Of a stretch of DNA of 64,000 bases, positions 23,095-35,384 are shown one piece after another (positions within the stretch are counted from its first letter, which is position 1; each line of letters opens with the position of its first letter). The position numbers and the translations under genes were made by a program. Origin of the DNA: Dillenia suffruticosa (lineage: Eukaryota > Streptophyta > Magnoliopsida > Dilleniales > Dilleniaceae); contig JAVTVX010000001.1 of assembly GCA_033439265.1 (NCBI GenBank), positions 12,604,608 to 12,668,607 of the forward strand. Direction: 5' to 3'. The notes under the pieces were generated by a model. That model saw nothing but the letters and a program-made list of their open reading frames with translations. It did no database searches and was not told the origin of the DNA.

Positions 23095-23955
23095 TGGGAG
23101 GCTAAGTTCCCTGAAGTATTTAGGGCTAAGATAAGACTACCCCCAAGGAGAAAGCATGACCACTGAATCTACCTAAAACTAGGAAGTGAGCCCGTGTATC
23201 TAAAACCTTATAGGTACTCGCATTTTCAAAAATAGGAGATTGAGAGGTTAGTTGAGGAGATAATTTAGCAGGGGACTGTCCAAAGTGGTAGAAGTTCTTA
23301 TTCATCCCTAGTGCTATTAGTAAAACACCGCAATGGATCATGGTGTTTTTGCGTGGACTATAGAGCACCCAATCAACTAACGGTGAAAGATAAGTATCCA
23401 ATTTTAGTTATTGAAGAGCTTTTAGAGGAGCTACATAGGGCTCGGGCTTTCACTAAGTTAGACCTGAGATCGGGTTATCATCAGATTCGAATGGAAGCTA
23501 AGGATGTGGAGAAGATTGCTTTCCACACTCACCATGGTCATTTTGGATTTTTGGTAATGCCTTTCAGATTACCCAGTGCTCCTGCAACATTTCAAAGCTT
23601 AATGAATGATATTTTCAGACCATATTTGAGGAAGTTCATTTTGGTATTCTTTTATGATATCCCAATCTATAGCAAAAACTGGGATGACCACTTGCTCCAC
23701 TTGAGAGTTATACTGACTATCTTAAGGGACAATGGTCTAGTTGTAAAAAAAGAAAGATGTGTCTTGGGATTGCAAGAGATAAAATATTTGGAACATATCA
23801 TCAGTGCAGAAGGATTGAGAGCTAACCGATCAAAAATTAAGGCAATGAAAGAATGGCCAAGGCCAAGGAATTTGAAGGAGTTTCACAGATTTCTTGGGTT
23901 AACTGGCTATTACCAACGTTTCATAGCCCATTATAGAGCACAGCTAGGTCATTGA
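23095..23955 (+). pseudogene. Gypsy-2 reverse transcriptase
   Basis: From 23311 a frame of 214 codons is open, including VDYRAPNQLTVKDKYPI, FTKLDLRSGYHQIRM and the LGLTGYYQRFI end. Upstream (23095-23310) the same domain continues through stops. The catalytic loop reads FFYDIPIYS where the family has FFDDILIYS, so one of the paired aspartates is tyrosine and the enzyme would be dead. A stop at 23953 ends the frame just before the RNase H part. Confidence 0.85.
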
Positions 23956-24001
23956 CTGATCTATTGAAAAATGGAACTTCAATTGGGTTGATGAAGCCAA
24001 G

Positions 24002-24505
24002 ATGGCCTGCAAGGAATTAAAAAATTTAATGGTTACAACACCTGTTCTAACGTTGCCAAACTTTGATCATGAATTTTTTGTTGAATGTGACGCATCGGGT
24101 GAGGGCATTGGAGCAGTCTTTGTGCAAGCAAGGCAACCCATTGCTTATTTTAGCTCAGCTGTCAAGGGAAAGAATCTCTCACTATCCACATATGAATATG
24201 ACAAGGAGCTTCTCACTTTAGTCCTTGCTATCAAATATTGGCGATCATATCTTTTGGGAAGAAGGTTTGTAGTAAGGATGGATCATCATAGTCTGAAATA
24301 TTTATGGGAACAGCACATAACCACGGATGCAAAGCAAAAATGGTTGATCAAATTGCTGGGATATGATTTCTCAATTGAATACAAACAAGGAGATTCGAAT
24401 GTAGTAGCAGATGCTCTCTCCCGGGTACCACAAATGGGGACAATAGATGCCATTTCCTTTCCTGAGCCTCTATGGTGGCAGTCGATTCAAGATGAAAATA
24501 AGTAG
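24002..24505 (+). pseudogene. Gypsy-2 RNase H
   Basis: A frame of 167 codons covers the gypsy RNase H domain: FFVECDASGEGIGAVF, YFSSAVKGKNLSLSTYEYDKELL, FVVRMDHHSLKYLW and a DALSRVPQM end. The acidic residues of the active site appear to be kept. It is cut off from the reverse transcriptase by a frameshift near 23950-24000. Confidence 0.85.
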
Positions 24506-24599
24506 CACCCTAAGCTCCTAAGAATGCATCAACTGTTACAAGATGGACAGGCCATAGGATTGTGGGAAATTAAGAATTTTGTTCTTCAATGATAAAATT

Positions 24600-25700
24600 T
24601 ACCTCCTAAAGAACTCCTCACTCATACCCACTCTAAGTCAAGAGTCCCAAGGTTTAGGCCATGAGGGGTTCCTCAAATCAATCCATCGAGCGTTAGAAGT
24701 CCATGAAAGAGATGGTAAAGCAGTTCATTCAAGAATGTGACATTTGTCGAAGGAACAAGAATGACCATAGGAAGCCAAGTGGATTGTTTAGCCTCTACCA
24801 ATTTCAGAATATATTTGGTCTAATATCTCAATGGACTTGTGGAAGGGCTGCTAAAATCAAGGGAAAAGTCAGTAATCTTAGTCATTGTAGATTGATTAAG
24901 TAAGCATGCACACTTCATTTCCCTTGCTCATCCCTATACTACTGTGTCCGTTGCACATATTTGCTTTGAAAACATTTTCAAGTTACATGGGATGCCAGAG
25001 TCTATTGTGTATGATCGAGAAATAGTTTTCACTGGTCGATTTTGGAAGGAATTGTCTCACTTGGAAGGCACAAATTTCAACTATAGTTCCTCTCATCACC
25101 CCAAAACAGATGGACAAACTGAGGAAGCGAATAGCACGGTAGAAGTATACTTAAGGTGCTTTACAAGTGAATAGCCCAAAAATTGGGTGCAATGGCTACC
25201 ATGGGTTGAGTACTGCTATAATACGAGTATACACTTTACAACCAAGGTGTCCCCTTTTGAAGTAGTCTATGGGAGGCCTCCCCCTAACCCTTTGTCATAT
25301 GTTTGTGGCACCGCCCGTGGGCAAGCGGTTGAAGATGCATTGCTAGTTTGAGATCAAATGTTGACAGCACTAAAGAAAAACTTGCAGGTGGTAGTCAAGA
25401 AAATGAAAAATTACTATGACAAAAGCATGAAGATCATGAGTTTAAGGTGGGTGACAAAGATTACTTAAAGTTGTAACCATACAAACAAATTTTTGGCTAA
25501 ACGCAGTTCCAAAAAACTAGCTCCTCGCTTTTTCAGCCCTTTTATGATTTTAGAGTGTATTGGTAAACTTGCATATAAATTACAACTTTCAAATGGTAGC
25601 AAGATTCATATGGTATTCCATGTAACTCTACTCAAGAAGCATTTGAGAGTTGCTATCCAAGTTAAGCCTAACCTACCAGGTTAGGGGAACCTTGCTGCCT
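24600..25700 (+). pseudogene. Gypsy-2 integrase and C-terminal region
   Basis: The zinc-binding part (EMVKQFIQECDICRRNK, 24703 onward), the core (SMDLWKGC near 24830; HGMPESIVYDREIVFTGRFW and HHPKTDGQTEEANS at 24944-25174) and the end (FHVTLLKKHL at 25493-25684) are all readable in different frames. The core shows acidic residues at the D-D-E positions. Several frameshifts and stops make it non-functional. Confidence 0.8.
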
Positions 25701-25852
25701 GAAGAACCAAAAAAAATTCTTGGCTAGAGAACCAAAGATAACACTGCTGAGGTCTTAATAGACAAGCCAAAAGAGGATGCCACCGGGAAATTGAAGAGGA
25801 GTTTGTAGAGAAATATCCAACTTTCCCCATCTTTGAGGGTAAGGATGTTTTT

Positions 25853-26321
25853 GGGTAGGGAGGAGTTGATATAGATCTATCGGAACAACATTAAATAAGG
25901 AGGGCTTGCTAGAATGATTGACTATTACCAATGGGTTGGTCGACTAGGGCCTGCTAGTATGGTTGACCATTACCAATGGGAGGGTTGACTATTACCAAGG
26001 GTGTTGTTGTCTTTTTCTTATTTTCATTTTATTTAATTTCCTTGTCTACTTCTTTTCCACTGTTAAATTCCATCAAACTATTGTAGTTGGGATTGGTTAC
26101 AACCAATTTAGTTGCAGGGTAAGATGAGAAGATTCTCCAAACGAATTGACTCTTGTATTTAATCCAGCTTCATTACTCAATGGAAGGTAGAGACATTTCT
26201 TTTTCAATTTGGCCTCGTGTCATTGCTTACTACCTTCCTTCTAGCTTCTTTTACTTCTTGTCCACCATAGCTCGACCAAACAAAAGTCAAGGCCGAGGCT
26301 GATCTTGTGTAGATCCTACCA
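25853..26321 (+). repeat. Gypsy-2 polypurine tract and right LTR
   Basis: GGGTAGGGAGGAGT (about 25853-25866) is the polypurine tract. The LTR runs TGATATAGATC (25867) to CCTACCA (26321). Confidence 0.9.
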
Positions 26322-26326
26322 AAGTA

Positions 26327-27074
26327 ATTTCTTGTCTGCCCCTCCAGTTTTCACAGGAGAAAATTACCACGCATGGGCTGTAAGAATGGAATCTTATTTA
26401 GATGCACATAGACTATGGGAATTGGTTGAAATAGATGAAATTCTGCCACTTCCTGAGGATCTAACAACGGATCAAATTATAGATCACATGGAGGAAAGGA
26501 AGAAGAGGCACAAAGTCAAGACCTATATTCACTCTGCAGTATGGAAAGATCAAATGCAAGTCCTGAATACAAAAAAAGAATTTAAGATGCAGAAGAAGAA
26601 GGAGAAAGGACTACCAAACATATTACTGAAAGTGATCAACAAGATCAAACTGCTGGGAGATGAACTTCCCTTATAGTTGGGTTGATGAAAAAATTTTAAT
26701 AACTTTGCTACGTAGATTTGAATCCAAAATTTCTTCTCTTGAAGAATTTAGAGATTTGTCAACAATATCTCTTGTAGAATTCCTAAATACCCTTCAAGCT
26801 CAGGAGTAAAAGAGGGTGTATCGGAATGATGGAGCAGTTGAGGGAGCATTTCAGGCATATGAGAAAGGTCAAGGTCAACCAAATGGCTAAGATTAGAAAT
26901 TGAATTTGAAAAAGAAGAATGGGAAGGAAGGTGAAAGTAGTGGTAGCAAAGAGAAATTTCCTCCACGTCAACACCGTAAGAAAACTTCAAATTCATAACA
27001 ATATTGTCGGTCTAGACCTGATATTCAATGCAGGTCTTGTAGCCAAATGGGTTACATGGAAATGATGTGCTAAA
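26327..27074 (+). pseudogene. Copia-2 gag with zinc knuckle
   Basis: The frame to 26676 reads SAPPVFTGENYHAWAVRM, YLDAHRLWELVE and so on, the N-terminal gag domain of copia elements of the UBN2 type. The methionine shown upstream (26305) belongs to the Gypsy-2 LTR and is not the true start. Later frames are broken; a CCHC-like knuckle (CRSCSQMGYMEMMC) is visible at about 27030-27074. Confidence 0.8.
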
Positions 27075-27130
27075 ACAAACAACATCAAGCTCAAGTAGTA
27101 GATCAACAATAGGAGAAGGAGCAACTTTTT

Positions 27131-27526
27131 GTGGCAACCTGCTTTACAAGTAGCCGTTTAAGCAATGTCTGGTTAATACAGTCACTTTTCAAACAATTGG
27201 ACAAGTCAATAATATCAAAAGTTAGAATTGGCAATGGGCATTTTATTGAGGTAAAAGGTAAAGGGACTGTTGCAACAGAAGGTTCTGCAGGTATTAAACT
27301 AATCTCTAATGTGTTGTTTGTGCTTGAGATTGATCAAAACTTGCTGAGTGTGGGGCAACTCCTTGAGAAAGGTTATTTTGTTACATTTAATGATAAAATG
27401 TGTGTGATAGCTGACTCTTATGGTTCCGTTCTATTTTCTGTAAGAATGAAAGACAAAAGTTTTTGCTTGGAGCGGATTGAAGTAGAGTTCGATGCATATC
27501 CATGTACCATGTACAAGGCTGAATTA
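27131..27526 (+). pseudogene. Copia-2 protease region, cut by CACTA-1
   Basis: The open frame includes VRIGNGHFIEVKGKGTVA, LISNVLFVLEIDQNLLSVGQLLEKGY and FNDKMCVIAD, the copia protease to pre-integrase segment. The catalytic D-S-G stretch upstream is lost or shifted. Translation runs into CACTA-1 at 27527; the next bases of the host gene are at 30987. Confidence 0.8.
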
Positions 27527-27966
27527 CATTACAAAAAAATATGTTTTTAACCACAAATTGAGTGATGAAAATTTTAAAAACATTCGTCCCTAAAAACATT
27601 AGCGATAAAAAATTTTTCATCACTAATAATGCGTCGCAAAAATTTGACTACGGAAATTAGAAATCCGTCGCTAAATTTAGCGACGAATAATTTTCCGTCG
27701 CTAAAATTCTTTTAGTTGCTAAAATTCGTCATAAAAATTTAGCGACGAAAAATTATCCGTTGCTAAATAAGCGACGGAAAAAAATCCATTGCTAAATTTA
27801 GTGAAGAAAATCTAAATTCATCGTTAAATTTAGCGACGGATAATTTTTATCGGTAAAATCCATTGTTAATTTAGCGACGAAAATTTATCCGTCGCTAATT
27901 TAGCGACGCAAAAAAAGTCCATCGCTAAATTAGCGACGGATTCCAAATTCGTTACTAAATTCAAAA

Positions 27967-28145
27967 TGCTCAAGGGAGCGCACGCGCCTGGACGAGCCCT
28001 CGCCCTCGAGCCAGCCCGCCCACCCGAGCTAGCGCCAGCCTACAAGCACGCGTGCCCGCCCGAGCCAGCACCAGCCTGCAAGCGCGCCTGCCCGCCCGAG
28101 CAAGCACCCGCCTGCAAGCGCGCCTGCCCACACGCCCGCCCCTTA
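27967..28145 (+). repeat. GC-rich tandem array in CACTA-1
   Basis: Units of roughly 33-36 bp around CCTGCAAGCGCGCCTGCCCGCCCGAGC-like sequence (written in parts: CCTGCAAGCGCGC, CTGCCCGCCCGAGC) repeat three to four times. The resulting proline-alanine-arginine frame (27966-28217) is a by-product of the repeat and not a supported gene. Confidence 0.7.
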
Positions 28146-28787
28146 CTTAATTCCTTGAAAATGCCTCCGTTTTGCCTCCACCGTGGTTCGAAATTCTACG
28201 CATACGTAAAACTGTAAAAGCATATAATCACCAAATTAAATGTTAATATGTAATATACAATTTTTATTTTACTTATTATTTTTTCTTCACATTTTTTTAA
28301 TAACAATAAAATAATATAAAATAATAATTTAAAATAATAAATATAGTAACTTTTTTTTTTTTACTTATTATCTGTAAAAGCACATAACCACCAATCCAAA
28401 ATAATATTAATTAAAAAATAATAAGTATGATAATTTTTTATAAAATAAAAAATAATAAAGAACTAATTTAAAATAAAATAATAAATGAATTAAAAAATAT
28501 ATTTATATTATTCTTAGAAAAATAAAATATAAAAATAAAATAAAATGCTATTCTAAAATATTATAACATAATAAATTGGTTTGTTCATATGGTTTTAAAT
28601 AATATAATTTAAATAAAATAAAATATATGGTTTTTTTAAATATTTAAATAATACTATTCTTTTAAAAAAATGAAATATAATATAATAAAATAAAATGTTA
28701 ATTTAAAATATTATAAAATAATAATATGATTTGTTATTATAAATTTAAAAAATAAAAAAATAAAATTCTAATTTAAAAAAGATTAAG

Positions 28788-29468
28788 TTTAGCGACGGAT
28801 TTGGAATCCGTCGCTAAATTAATTTTTAATTTAAATATTATATTAATATTATATTTTATTTAATTATATAAAAAAAATTTAGAGACGGATTGAGATTTCC
28901 GTCGCTAAATTTAGCGATAGAAAACAAATCCATCACTAAATTAATTTTTAATTTAAATATTATATTAATATTATATTTTATTTAATTATATATTTTAAAT
29001 TTAGCGACAGATTGAGATTTCCATTGCTAAATTTTGTGACGGATTCCGTATCCTTCACTAAAAAATAAAATACAATATATTAATTAAAAATAATAAATAT
29101 GATAATTTTTTATAAAATAAAACATAATATAATGCTAACTTAAAATAAAATAATAATTGAATTAAAAAATATATTAATATTATTCATAAAAAATCAAATA
29201 TAAAAAAATAAAATAAAATACTATTTTATAATATTATAACATAATATATTGATCGGTTCTTATGGCTTTGTTTTAAGATTTAAATAATATTATTCTTTAA
29301 AAAAAATGAAATATAATATAATAAAATAAAATGTTAAATTAAAATATAATAAAATAATAATATGATTTGTTAATATAAATTAATAAAATAAAAGAAAATT
29401 ATAAAAAATATAAAATTCTAATTAAAAAAAGATTAAATTTAGCGACGGATTTGAAATCCGTCGCTAAA
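28788..29468. repeat. Palindromic repeat blocks in the CACTA-1 core
   Basis: TTTAGCGACGGAT faces its own complement ATCCGTCGCTAAA at 28788-28818, again at about 28876-28911 with changes, and at 29438-29468. Each is followed by the same AT-rich stretch (ATTAATTTTTAATTTAAAT and onward, 3 copies), so the block was multiplied as a unit. Similar half-sites recur at 29540-29800. Confidence 0.75.
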
Positions 29469-30983
29469 TCAGTCGTTAAATTAATTTTTAATTTAAATAT
29501 TATATTAATATTATATTTTATTTAATTATATATTTAAAATTTAGCGACGGATTGCTATTTCCGTCGTTAAATTTAGTGATGGATTTTGTATTCGACGCTA
29601 AAAAATAAAATATAACATATTAATAAAATAAAATAAAAATATAAAAATATAAAATTCTAATTAAAAATGTTTAAATTTTGCGACGGATTTGAAATCTGTC
29701 GCTGATTTAGTGACGGATATGAAAATTCATCGCTAAATTTGTGACGAATATAAATTTGTCGCTAAATTAGCGACAAATTCTGTATTCGTCGCTAACTTAT
29801 ATATTTAATCTATTTTTATATAAATTTGCATTTTATATTTTGTTTTCTTCTTTTTTCTTTTCTTTTATTATTATTTTATTTTTTTGAATCCATAAAATAG
29901 TTTCTAAATGGATAGCCGCCTATCAGTAACCATCCGTGCCATCCGTATCATTATCTCCATTTTCCGAAAACTAATGTTTGTTCTACTTGTCAAATGAGAT
30001 GGATTGTCGGATATGGATGTATCATTTATTATTTTCCTTGTTGATGACAATGACAAATGAAGATAAACAACTGAACTTTAAAAAATGATTGAACGATATG
30101 AGAGAAGCGAACGGATGTAGAAGATGAAAAACATGAATGGTAAATTCCACAACCGCGACTTATTGAAAATTGTTTATTACAAATTGATTGAATTATTTAT
30201 TGTTAAAAATTCTCAATTTGGTGAGAATTATAATATTTATTATATATTTAATTTAATTTCGTTATTTAGAATTGGTTAAAATGGGGGACATGGTTGAAAA
30301 TATTTTTCAATAAAGTATAAAAAAAATTTAGTTACGAAATTAGCCTTAAATTTTAAAATATAGATAATAAATTAGTAACAAATTTAGCTACGAATACTTT
30401 TTTTGTGACTAATTAGCGACAAATTTAATAACAAATATTTTTTTGTGACTAATTAGTGACGAATTTTGTCACGAATTTTAGAGTTCGTTGTTAAATTTAG
30501 AAACAAATATTTTTTCGTGACTAATTAGCGACGAATTTAACGACGGAAAATTTTTGTAGCTAATTAGCGATATAATTTGTCACGAAATTTTTTCGTTGTT
30601 AAATTTAGTGACGAAATTTGTCTCGAACTTTTTTTGTCGTTAAATTTAGTTATCGTTAAATTTAGTTACGGATAACTGTATCCATGGTAAAATTTAGCCA
30701 CGAAATATTATTCGTCGCTAATTAGCGACGAAATTTGCAACGAAAAATTTTTTGTTGCCAATTAGCGACGAATTTAGTTACGAAAACGTTTTCGTCACTA
30801 ATTAACGACGAATTTAGTCACGAATGATGTGTCCGTCCCTAATTTAGCCATAACTTCTTTTTCGTCACAAATTTTATGGCAAATTAACGTCGAAAAAGTT
30901 TTCGTCGTTAAATTCGTCGCAAAATAGCGACGAATAATTTCTGTCGCGATAATTTGTGACTAAAAGCGTGTTTTTTTGTAGTG

Positions 30984-31029
30984 TTATGGCACAAGAGGTT
31001 GGGGCATTTTCATTATTCTGCCTTGGATA
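30984..31029 (+). pseudogene. 46 bp of Copia-2 between the two CACTA elements
   Basis: The bases encode WHKRLGHFHYSALD, the GAG-pre-integrase motif of copia elements, which normally follows the protease region seen at 27131-27526. It shows that both CACTA elements landed in one gene. ATA at its right end (31027-31029) is the CACTA-2 target duplication. Confidence 0.85.
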
Positions 31030-32099
31030 CACTACAAAACAAGCGAGTTATTCTGACGGATTAAAACCGTCTCTTAAATATGATAAAACCGTTGGCAAAA
31101 GCTTCTCCGACGGATGGGGTTTTAGTCGGTAATATACCAGTCGGGATAGGTGTATTCCAATATTTTTCATGACCGTTGGAGCATGTCATATATTTATAGT
31201 AACGGTCAGAAAGTGTTGGTAAAATTACGCTAAGCATGGGTAAAAATTATTATATTTTATCATCAGTTACCATTCGGTTACTACTTGCTTACTACTCAGT
31301 TACCATTCGGTTACTACTTGGTTACTACTCAGTTACTACTTGATTTTGATTATCACTCGGTTAGCACAAGTATTATCTTTTGTCGTCGATTACTAGATAA
31401 CCGTTAAGAAATGTAACTGTCATTTAGAAACGGTTATTTATATGTTAGGAAATGTTATAACTTTTATCGTCGGTTACCACTCGATTACTACTCGGTTACC
31501 ACAATTGTTACCTTTTATCGTCGGTTAGTCATTTATGGTCGGTTAGTACATATGTTCATATGTTATATCGGTTACTGCAGTCATTTATCCGTTAGCAAAT
31601 GTTACTATTTCGTCAGTTATCACATACTCTACGATTACCACACAACCTGACATTTTAGGAAATATTATAAACTATAAAATAAAGAAATTACTAAAATAAT
31701 AAAACATCTTGTATTATTGAGAATGATTGATACATTAATAGAATAAGAAAAAAAATATTACATATCAAATAACTATATATCTTCTCTTCTCTTCTCTTCA
31801 GCATATCTTCTGCCCCAAATATGCTTGAGTCACAGCATCAACTTTCATATCAATCTATTCATAAAAAGGGTTATAAAAAAATATTATCTTTTCTGAATGG
31901 AGTATGCTAATCCATTCATAAAAATAAAAATTATTAAAAATAAAAATATTACCTTTTGGATGCAGTCATGTAGAGATAATGATTGTTGGTTGGGAGCTAA
32001 GAATACAAATAATTTAGATTATTATTAAAAGCAAAAATGAAATTGAAATTAGTAATATTGTGTGAAAACAAAGAAATAACATTCGTACTTAACTAAACC

Positions 32100-32510
32100 A
32101 GATGATTGGGTTTCTTCAAAGTCAAGTTGCTCTAGGATGATTGTGATTCTTCAAAAATACTCATCCTTCATTTAATTCATCCAAAATGAGCACAATCTGT
32201 GAAAATTTAAAATATTTCAAAATATAATATAATCTAAATTTTATTTAAAAAAATATGTGATTACCTGCTTCACGAAGATTTTGGTTGATTCACAAGCAAG
32301 AGCTTTGAGCGGAGATCAGAGGTTTTGAGGGGAGGAAGGGAAAGAGGGTTCAGAGGGAATTTATAGAATATTTGGTTTATTTCCCCGCCTAAACAAATTT
32401 TCAAAATTTTCAAAAGCCCGTCAATTTTTCCCGCTTTTTTTAACCTTTTTACCGCTTTTAGATCATCAAGTTTTACCGCCTTAGAGTTTAATTTCATCTT
32501 AATCTACCGC
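32100..32510 (-). repeat. Inverted copy of the CACTA-2 promoter-like module
   Basis: Read on the minus strand, this matches the plus-strand modules near 34424, 36080 and 36268: a run of GCGGTAA and GGGCGGGA motifs, a TATAAATTC-like stretch, a CT-rich leader and a segment around GGATGAGTATTTTTGAA. The short frame at 32270-32497 on this strand is low-complexity (KLDDLKAVKRLKKAGK) and is not convincing as a gene. Confidence 0.55.
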
Positions 32511-32757
32511 TCTTTTTTTTATTATATCATCAAAAATTTTGTATTTTCATTTATATTTTTATTTCTGTTACCAACTATTACTATAACATTATAACATTGT
32601 TACTATGTTATGTTATAATATTATTACTAAATTACATTAAAAACTTTTAATTTTATATTATTACATTATTTAAATTAATAATATTAATTATACCATTATT
32701 CTACATAATTCATATTTAAAATTTTTTATATATTAATTATAGCATTATTGATTAAAA

Positions 32758-32998
32758 GGCCGGTGCTCGTCATGGACGCATACCTACACGGGTGCCTGCG
32801 CAGCATGCATGTAGCCCATGCAAATGTGTGCGTGGGCGCCCGCATGGCATGAGTGCCATATGCCCCCGCGTAAGGCAACAGCGCATGCAAGCGCCCGCGC
32901 AAGGCGCAAGCGCGGGCGCCCGGCTATACCAACACGGGCGCCCGGCTATGCCAGGCGAGCGCTCTAGCATGGGCATGCACACATGGAAGCGCCCGTAA
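32758..32998. repeat. GC-rich island A in CACTA-2
   Basis: About 240 bp of GC-rich sequence with recurring CGGGCGCCCG-like palindromes and CCCGCGCAAGGCGC-like units, set in DNA that is otherwise mostly A and T. Frames open on both strands here are by-products of the missing AT-rich stop codons. Confidence 0.7.
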
Positions 32999-34423
32999 AT
33001 TAGTATATTATTAAATTAGTAATTTATATATTATTATTTTAAATTATTAATATTATTATTTAAAAATTATAATAATAATTCTCACAAAAATTAGGCAGTA
33101 AATTTTGTTAAAATCCCAAAAACATTTTACATTTTGGTATCAGCCGCCAAAATTTTTTATTTGTTTTTTGCTTCAACCGCGAAAAATTTAGTTTTTACGC
33201 TAAATTATCATGTTACTTACTTGCTATATGTCTATTTTTTTTTTCTTTTTTACTTTCTTTTGTTTGCTTTTATTTAAACAAAAATAATCTAAAACAATTA
33301 TTAAATTAAATTGACTTTGTGTTAAGAAAATCAAACCACCTGACCATCAAATTCAAATAAAATTCATTAAAATTCATTGTCTCATTATGGTTGGAAGATG
33401 ATATAATAGATTTAACAAAAATAATCAAACCATTTGAAAAATAAAATTTATTGTGTATGATGCTTTGCCTTTGACAAAATAGGGGCGAAAATTTTAGATT
33501 GTTAAATTTTGTTAAACTACTTGTAAGATTAACATGATGAACTAAGAGGTGTTAGCTAAATATCAATTGCATGTTTCTAAGATTGGTTACTTTAATGAAT
33601 GAACTAAATTAAATCTGGTCTTAAGTATCTATCCAAGAATAATGTTACTAGTGCAACATAAATTTTATCTTCGCCCCTAGTAACATTATCTTGGTCTTGC
33701 TGCCTAAATGTCAATAATGGTAATTGAGCAATTAAGTAAATATTTGTTTTATCTTATCATATCACTTGTTAGTGGGTGAGATGGATATTGTTAGTGGGTA
33801 GTACAACTAATAAACACGATGTTGTTAGTTATTGGTGAGTGGTACAACCTTAAATTTATTATTACATAATTTGATATTATTTTTTTAAATATTATTCTTA
33901 ACAGAGATGACAAATACTATAGATATATATTATTCAATACATACTACTCAATAGTGACTCAATTGCAAGTGTAAGTATATACTGTCATATATATATATTA
34001 ATATTAAACTCTATTAAACTTTAATATCCTATGTACTGTTTCATATGAAGTGAATGTAATATGTTCGAAGAATAAATCAATCATGGTTGAAACTTTATAG
34101 TAAATCATAGTAAAAACGTTATTATGTGAAATTTAAGTAAAAACTAGATTTAATCATTTGTTTAATTAGATTAATCTGGCAAGACAAACCGCAAAAACTC
34201 TACTACTTATAAGGAGTTGTAAGAGTATATATATGAAAAAATTAACAAATTCTAAAAATTAATTCTAAAAATTACATTGCATAAAAACTATAGAGAAATG
34301 AAGGCAATGAGTATAATAATATAGTGACTAAGAAAAAAAGAGAGATGGTCAAAAAATTGTGAAATGTAATAATTAGTTAGTAAGTAGTTAGTAAGTACTT
34401 CGTAAGTAAATAATAAAAATCAC

Positions 34424-34860
34424 AAGGCGGTATTAATTAAAAGTATAAAAAAAAATTGTGAGAAATTAAAAAACGTGGTAATGAAAAAAGAGGCGGGAGA
34501 AAAAGCGCGAAAACGAAGTTTTAAAAATTTATTTGTGAAAATTATATATTATAAATTCAATCCAGGCGAAACCCCTAACTCAAAATTTCTTCATCCTTCC
34601 CTTCAAAGTTTTTCTCCCCAAACTCTAACTCAAAATTTTTTCATCCTTCCCTTCAAAGTTCTTCTCCCCAAACTCATTTAAACCTCTCACTCATACTTTA
34701 CAAAATTTTATCTGCCATCAAAATTTCTCCATCCTTCCCTTGAAAGCTCTTCTTCCCTAACTCATTTAAACCCCTCACTCACACTTTGTAAAGTTTTATC
34801 TTGGATATTTGAAAGAACAACGGATGAACATTATATGAAGAATCACAACTACTGTAAGTT
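34424..34860 (+). repeat. CACTA-2 promoter-like module, copy 1
   Basis: GGCGGTATT, then GGTAATGAAAAAAGAGGCGGGA, a TATATTATAAATTC stretch and a CT-rich leader (TCATCCTTCCCTTCAAAG, itself repeated at about 34590, 34650 and 34730). A short frame (34475-34681) spans it but its content is repeat-derived. Confidence 0.5.
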
Positions 34861-35384
34861 CAGTCGAACAAGCTCAATCATCCAACATATTACCCAAGTT
34901 TTAAAAAATAAACATATTATTTTTATTTTAATTTGAGATTTAATATTAAAATAGAAAATTTTCAAAAAATTGACACAGAAAAGGAAAAATTTTGTGAAAA
35001 CTTATTTTCAAAATTTGTTTATGAAAATAGAGAGAGATTGTTACAGCGGAAGTGCAAAAATTTTGTAAAAAATTTGAAAATATTTTGGGAGACAAATAAT
35101 ATAATAAATATATTATTATAAATTATATTATAAATTTACCAATTTAGATCATCGAGCTAATGTACTTTTTCATAATATAATATTTGTATAATAATGATTT
35201 AATTATTATTAATATTATATTATATAACTTAATTAATTATTTTAGATGTGAAATAATATTTCAAGCGGTGTCAATATTAATAATTTTAAATCATTAGGTT
35301 CGCTAAACTGTAAATAATTTTCTTAATTTTTATTATTATTAATTTAAATAAAATTACTAGTAATTTAAACAATTAAAAAATTGC

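Larger units (their letters stand above)
18158..26321 (+). mobile_element. Gypsy-2: Ty3/gypsy retrotransposon nested in Copia-2
   Basis: LTRs of 424 bp (18158-18581) and 455 bp (25867-26321) both run TGATATAGATC to ATCCTACCA. Perfect AAGTA duplications flank the element (18153-18157 and 26322-26326). The interior shows gag, zinc knuckle, protease, reverse transcriptase, RNase H, integrase in the gypsy order. A SINE (19524-19736) and a reversed solo LTR (20268-23068) lie inside; without them the element is about 5.1 kb, a usual size for small chromovirus-type gypsy elements. Stops and active-site changes make it non-functional. Confidence 0.92.
27527..30983. mobile_element. CACTA-1: non-autonomous CACTA (En/Spm-type) transposon
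   Basis: The ends are CATTACAAAAAAATATG and, as complement of the right end, CACTACAAAAAAACACG. The flanks are TTA on both sides (27524-27526 and 30984-30986), the 3 bp duplication of this superfamily. Both flanks are dense in short motifs of the type TTTAGCGACGGA in both orientations (about 27560-27960 and 30350-30960), as expected for transposase-binding subterminal repeats. The centre has palindromes of the same motif, a GC-rich array (27967-28145) and AT-rich filler. I find no transposase. Confidence 0.88.

Noticed and set aside
26305..26676. A gene starting at 26305 (MCRSYQSNFLS...)
   Set aside because: The first residues come from the Gypsy-2 LTR. The rest is copia gag interrupted by that insertion.
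27966..28217. Proline-rich frame in CACTA-1 that resembles an extensin-like protein
   Set aside because: It is translated tandem repeat DNA inside a non-autonomous transposon, without signal peptide or the serine-proline pattern of extensins.
31250..31560. A CRISPR-like array (repeated GGTTACTACT with spacers)
   Set aside because: Spacing is irregular and very short, the DNA is a plant nuclear genome, and the position is the subterminal region of a CACTA element.
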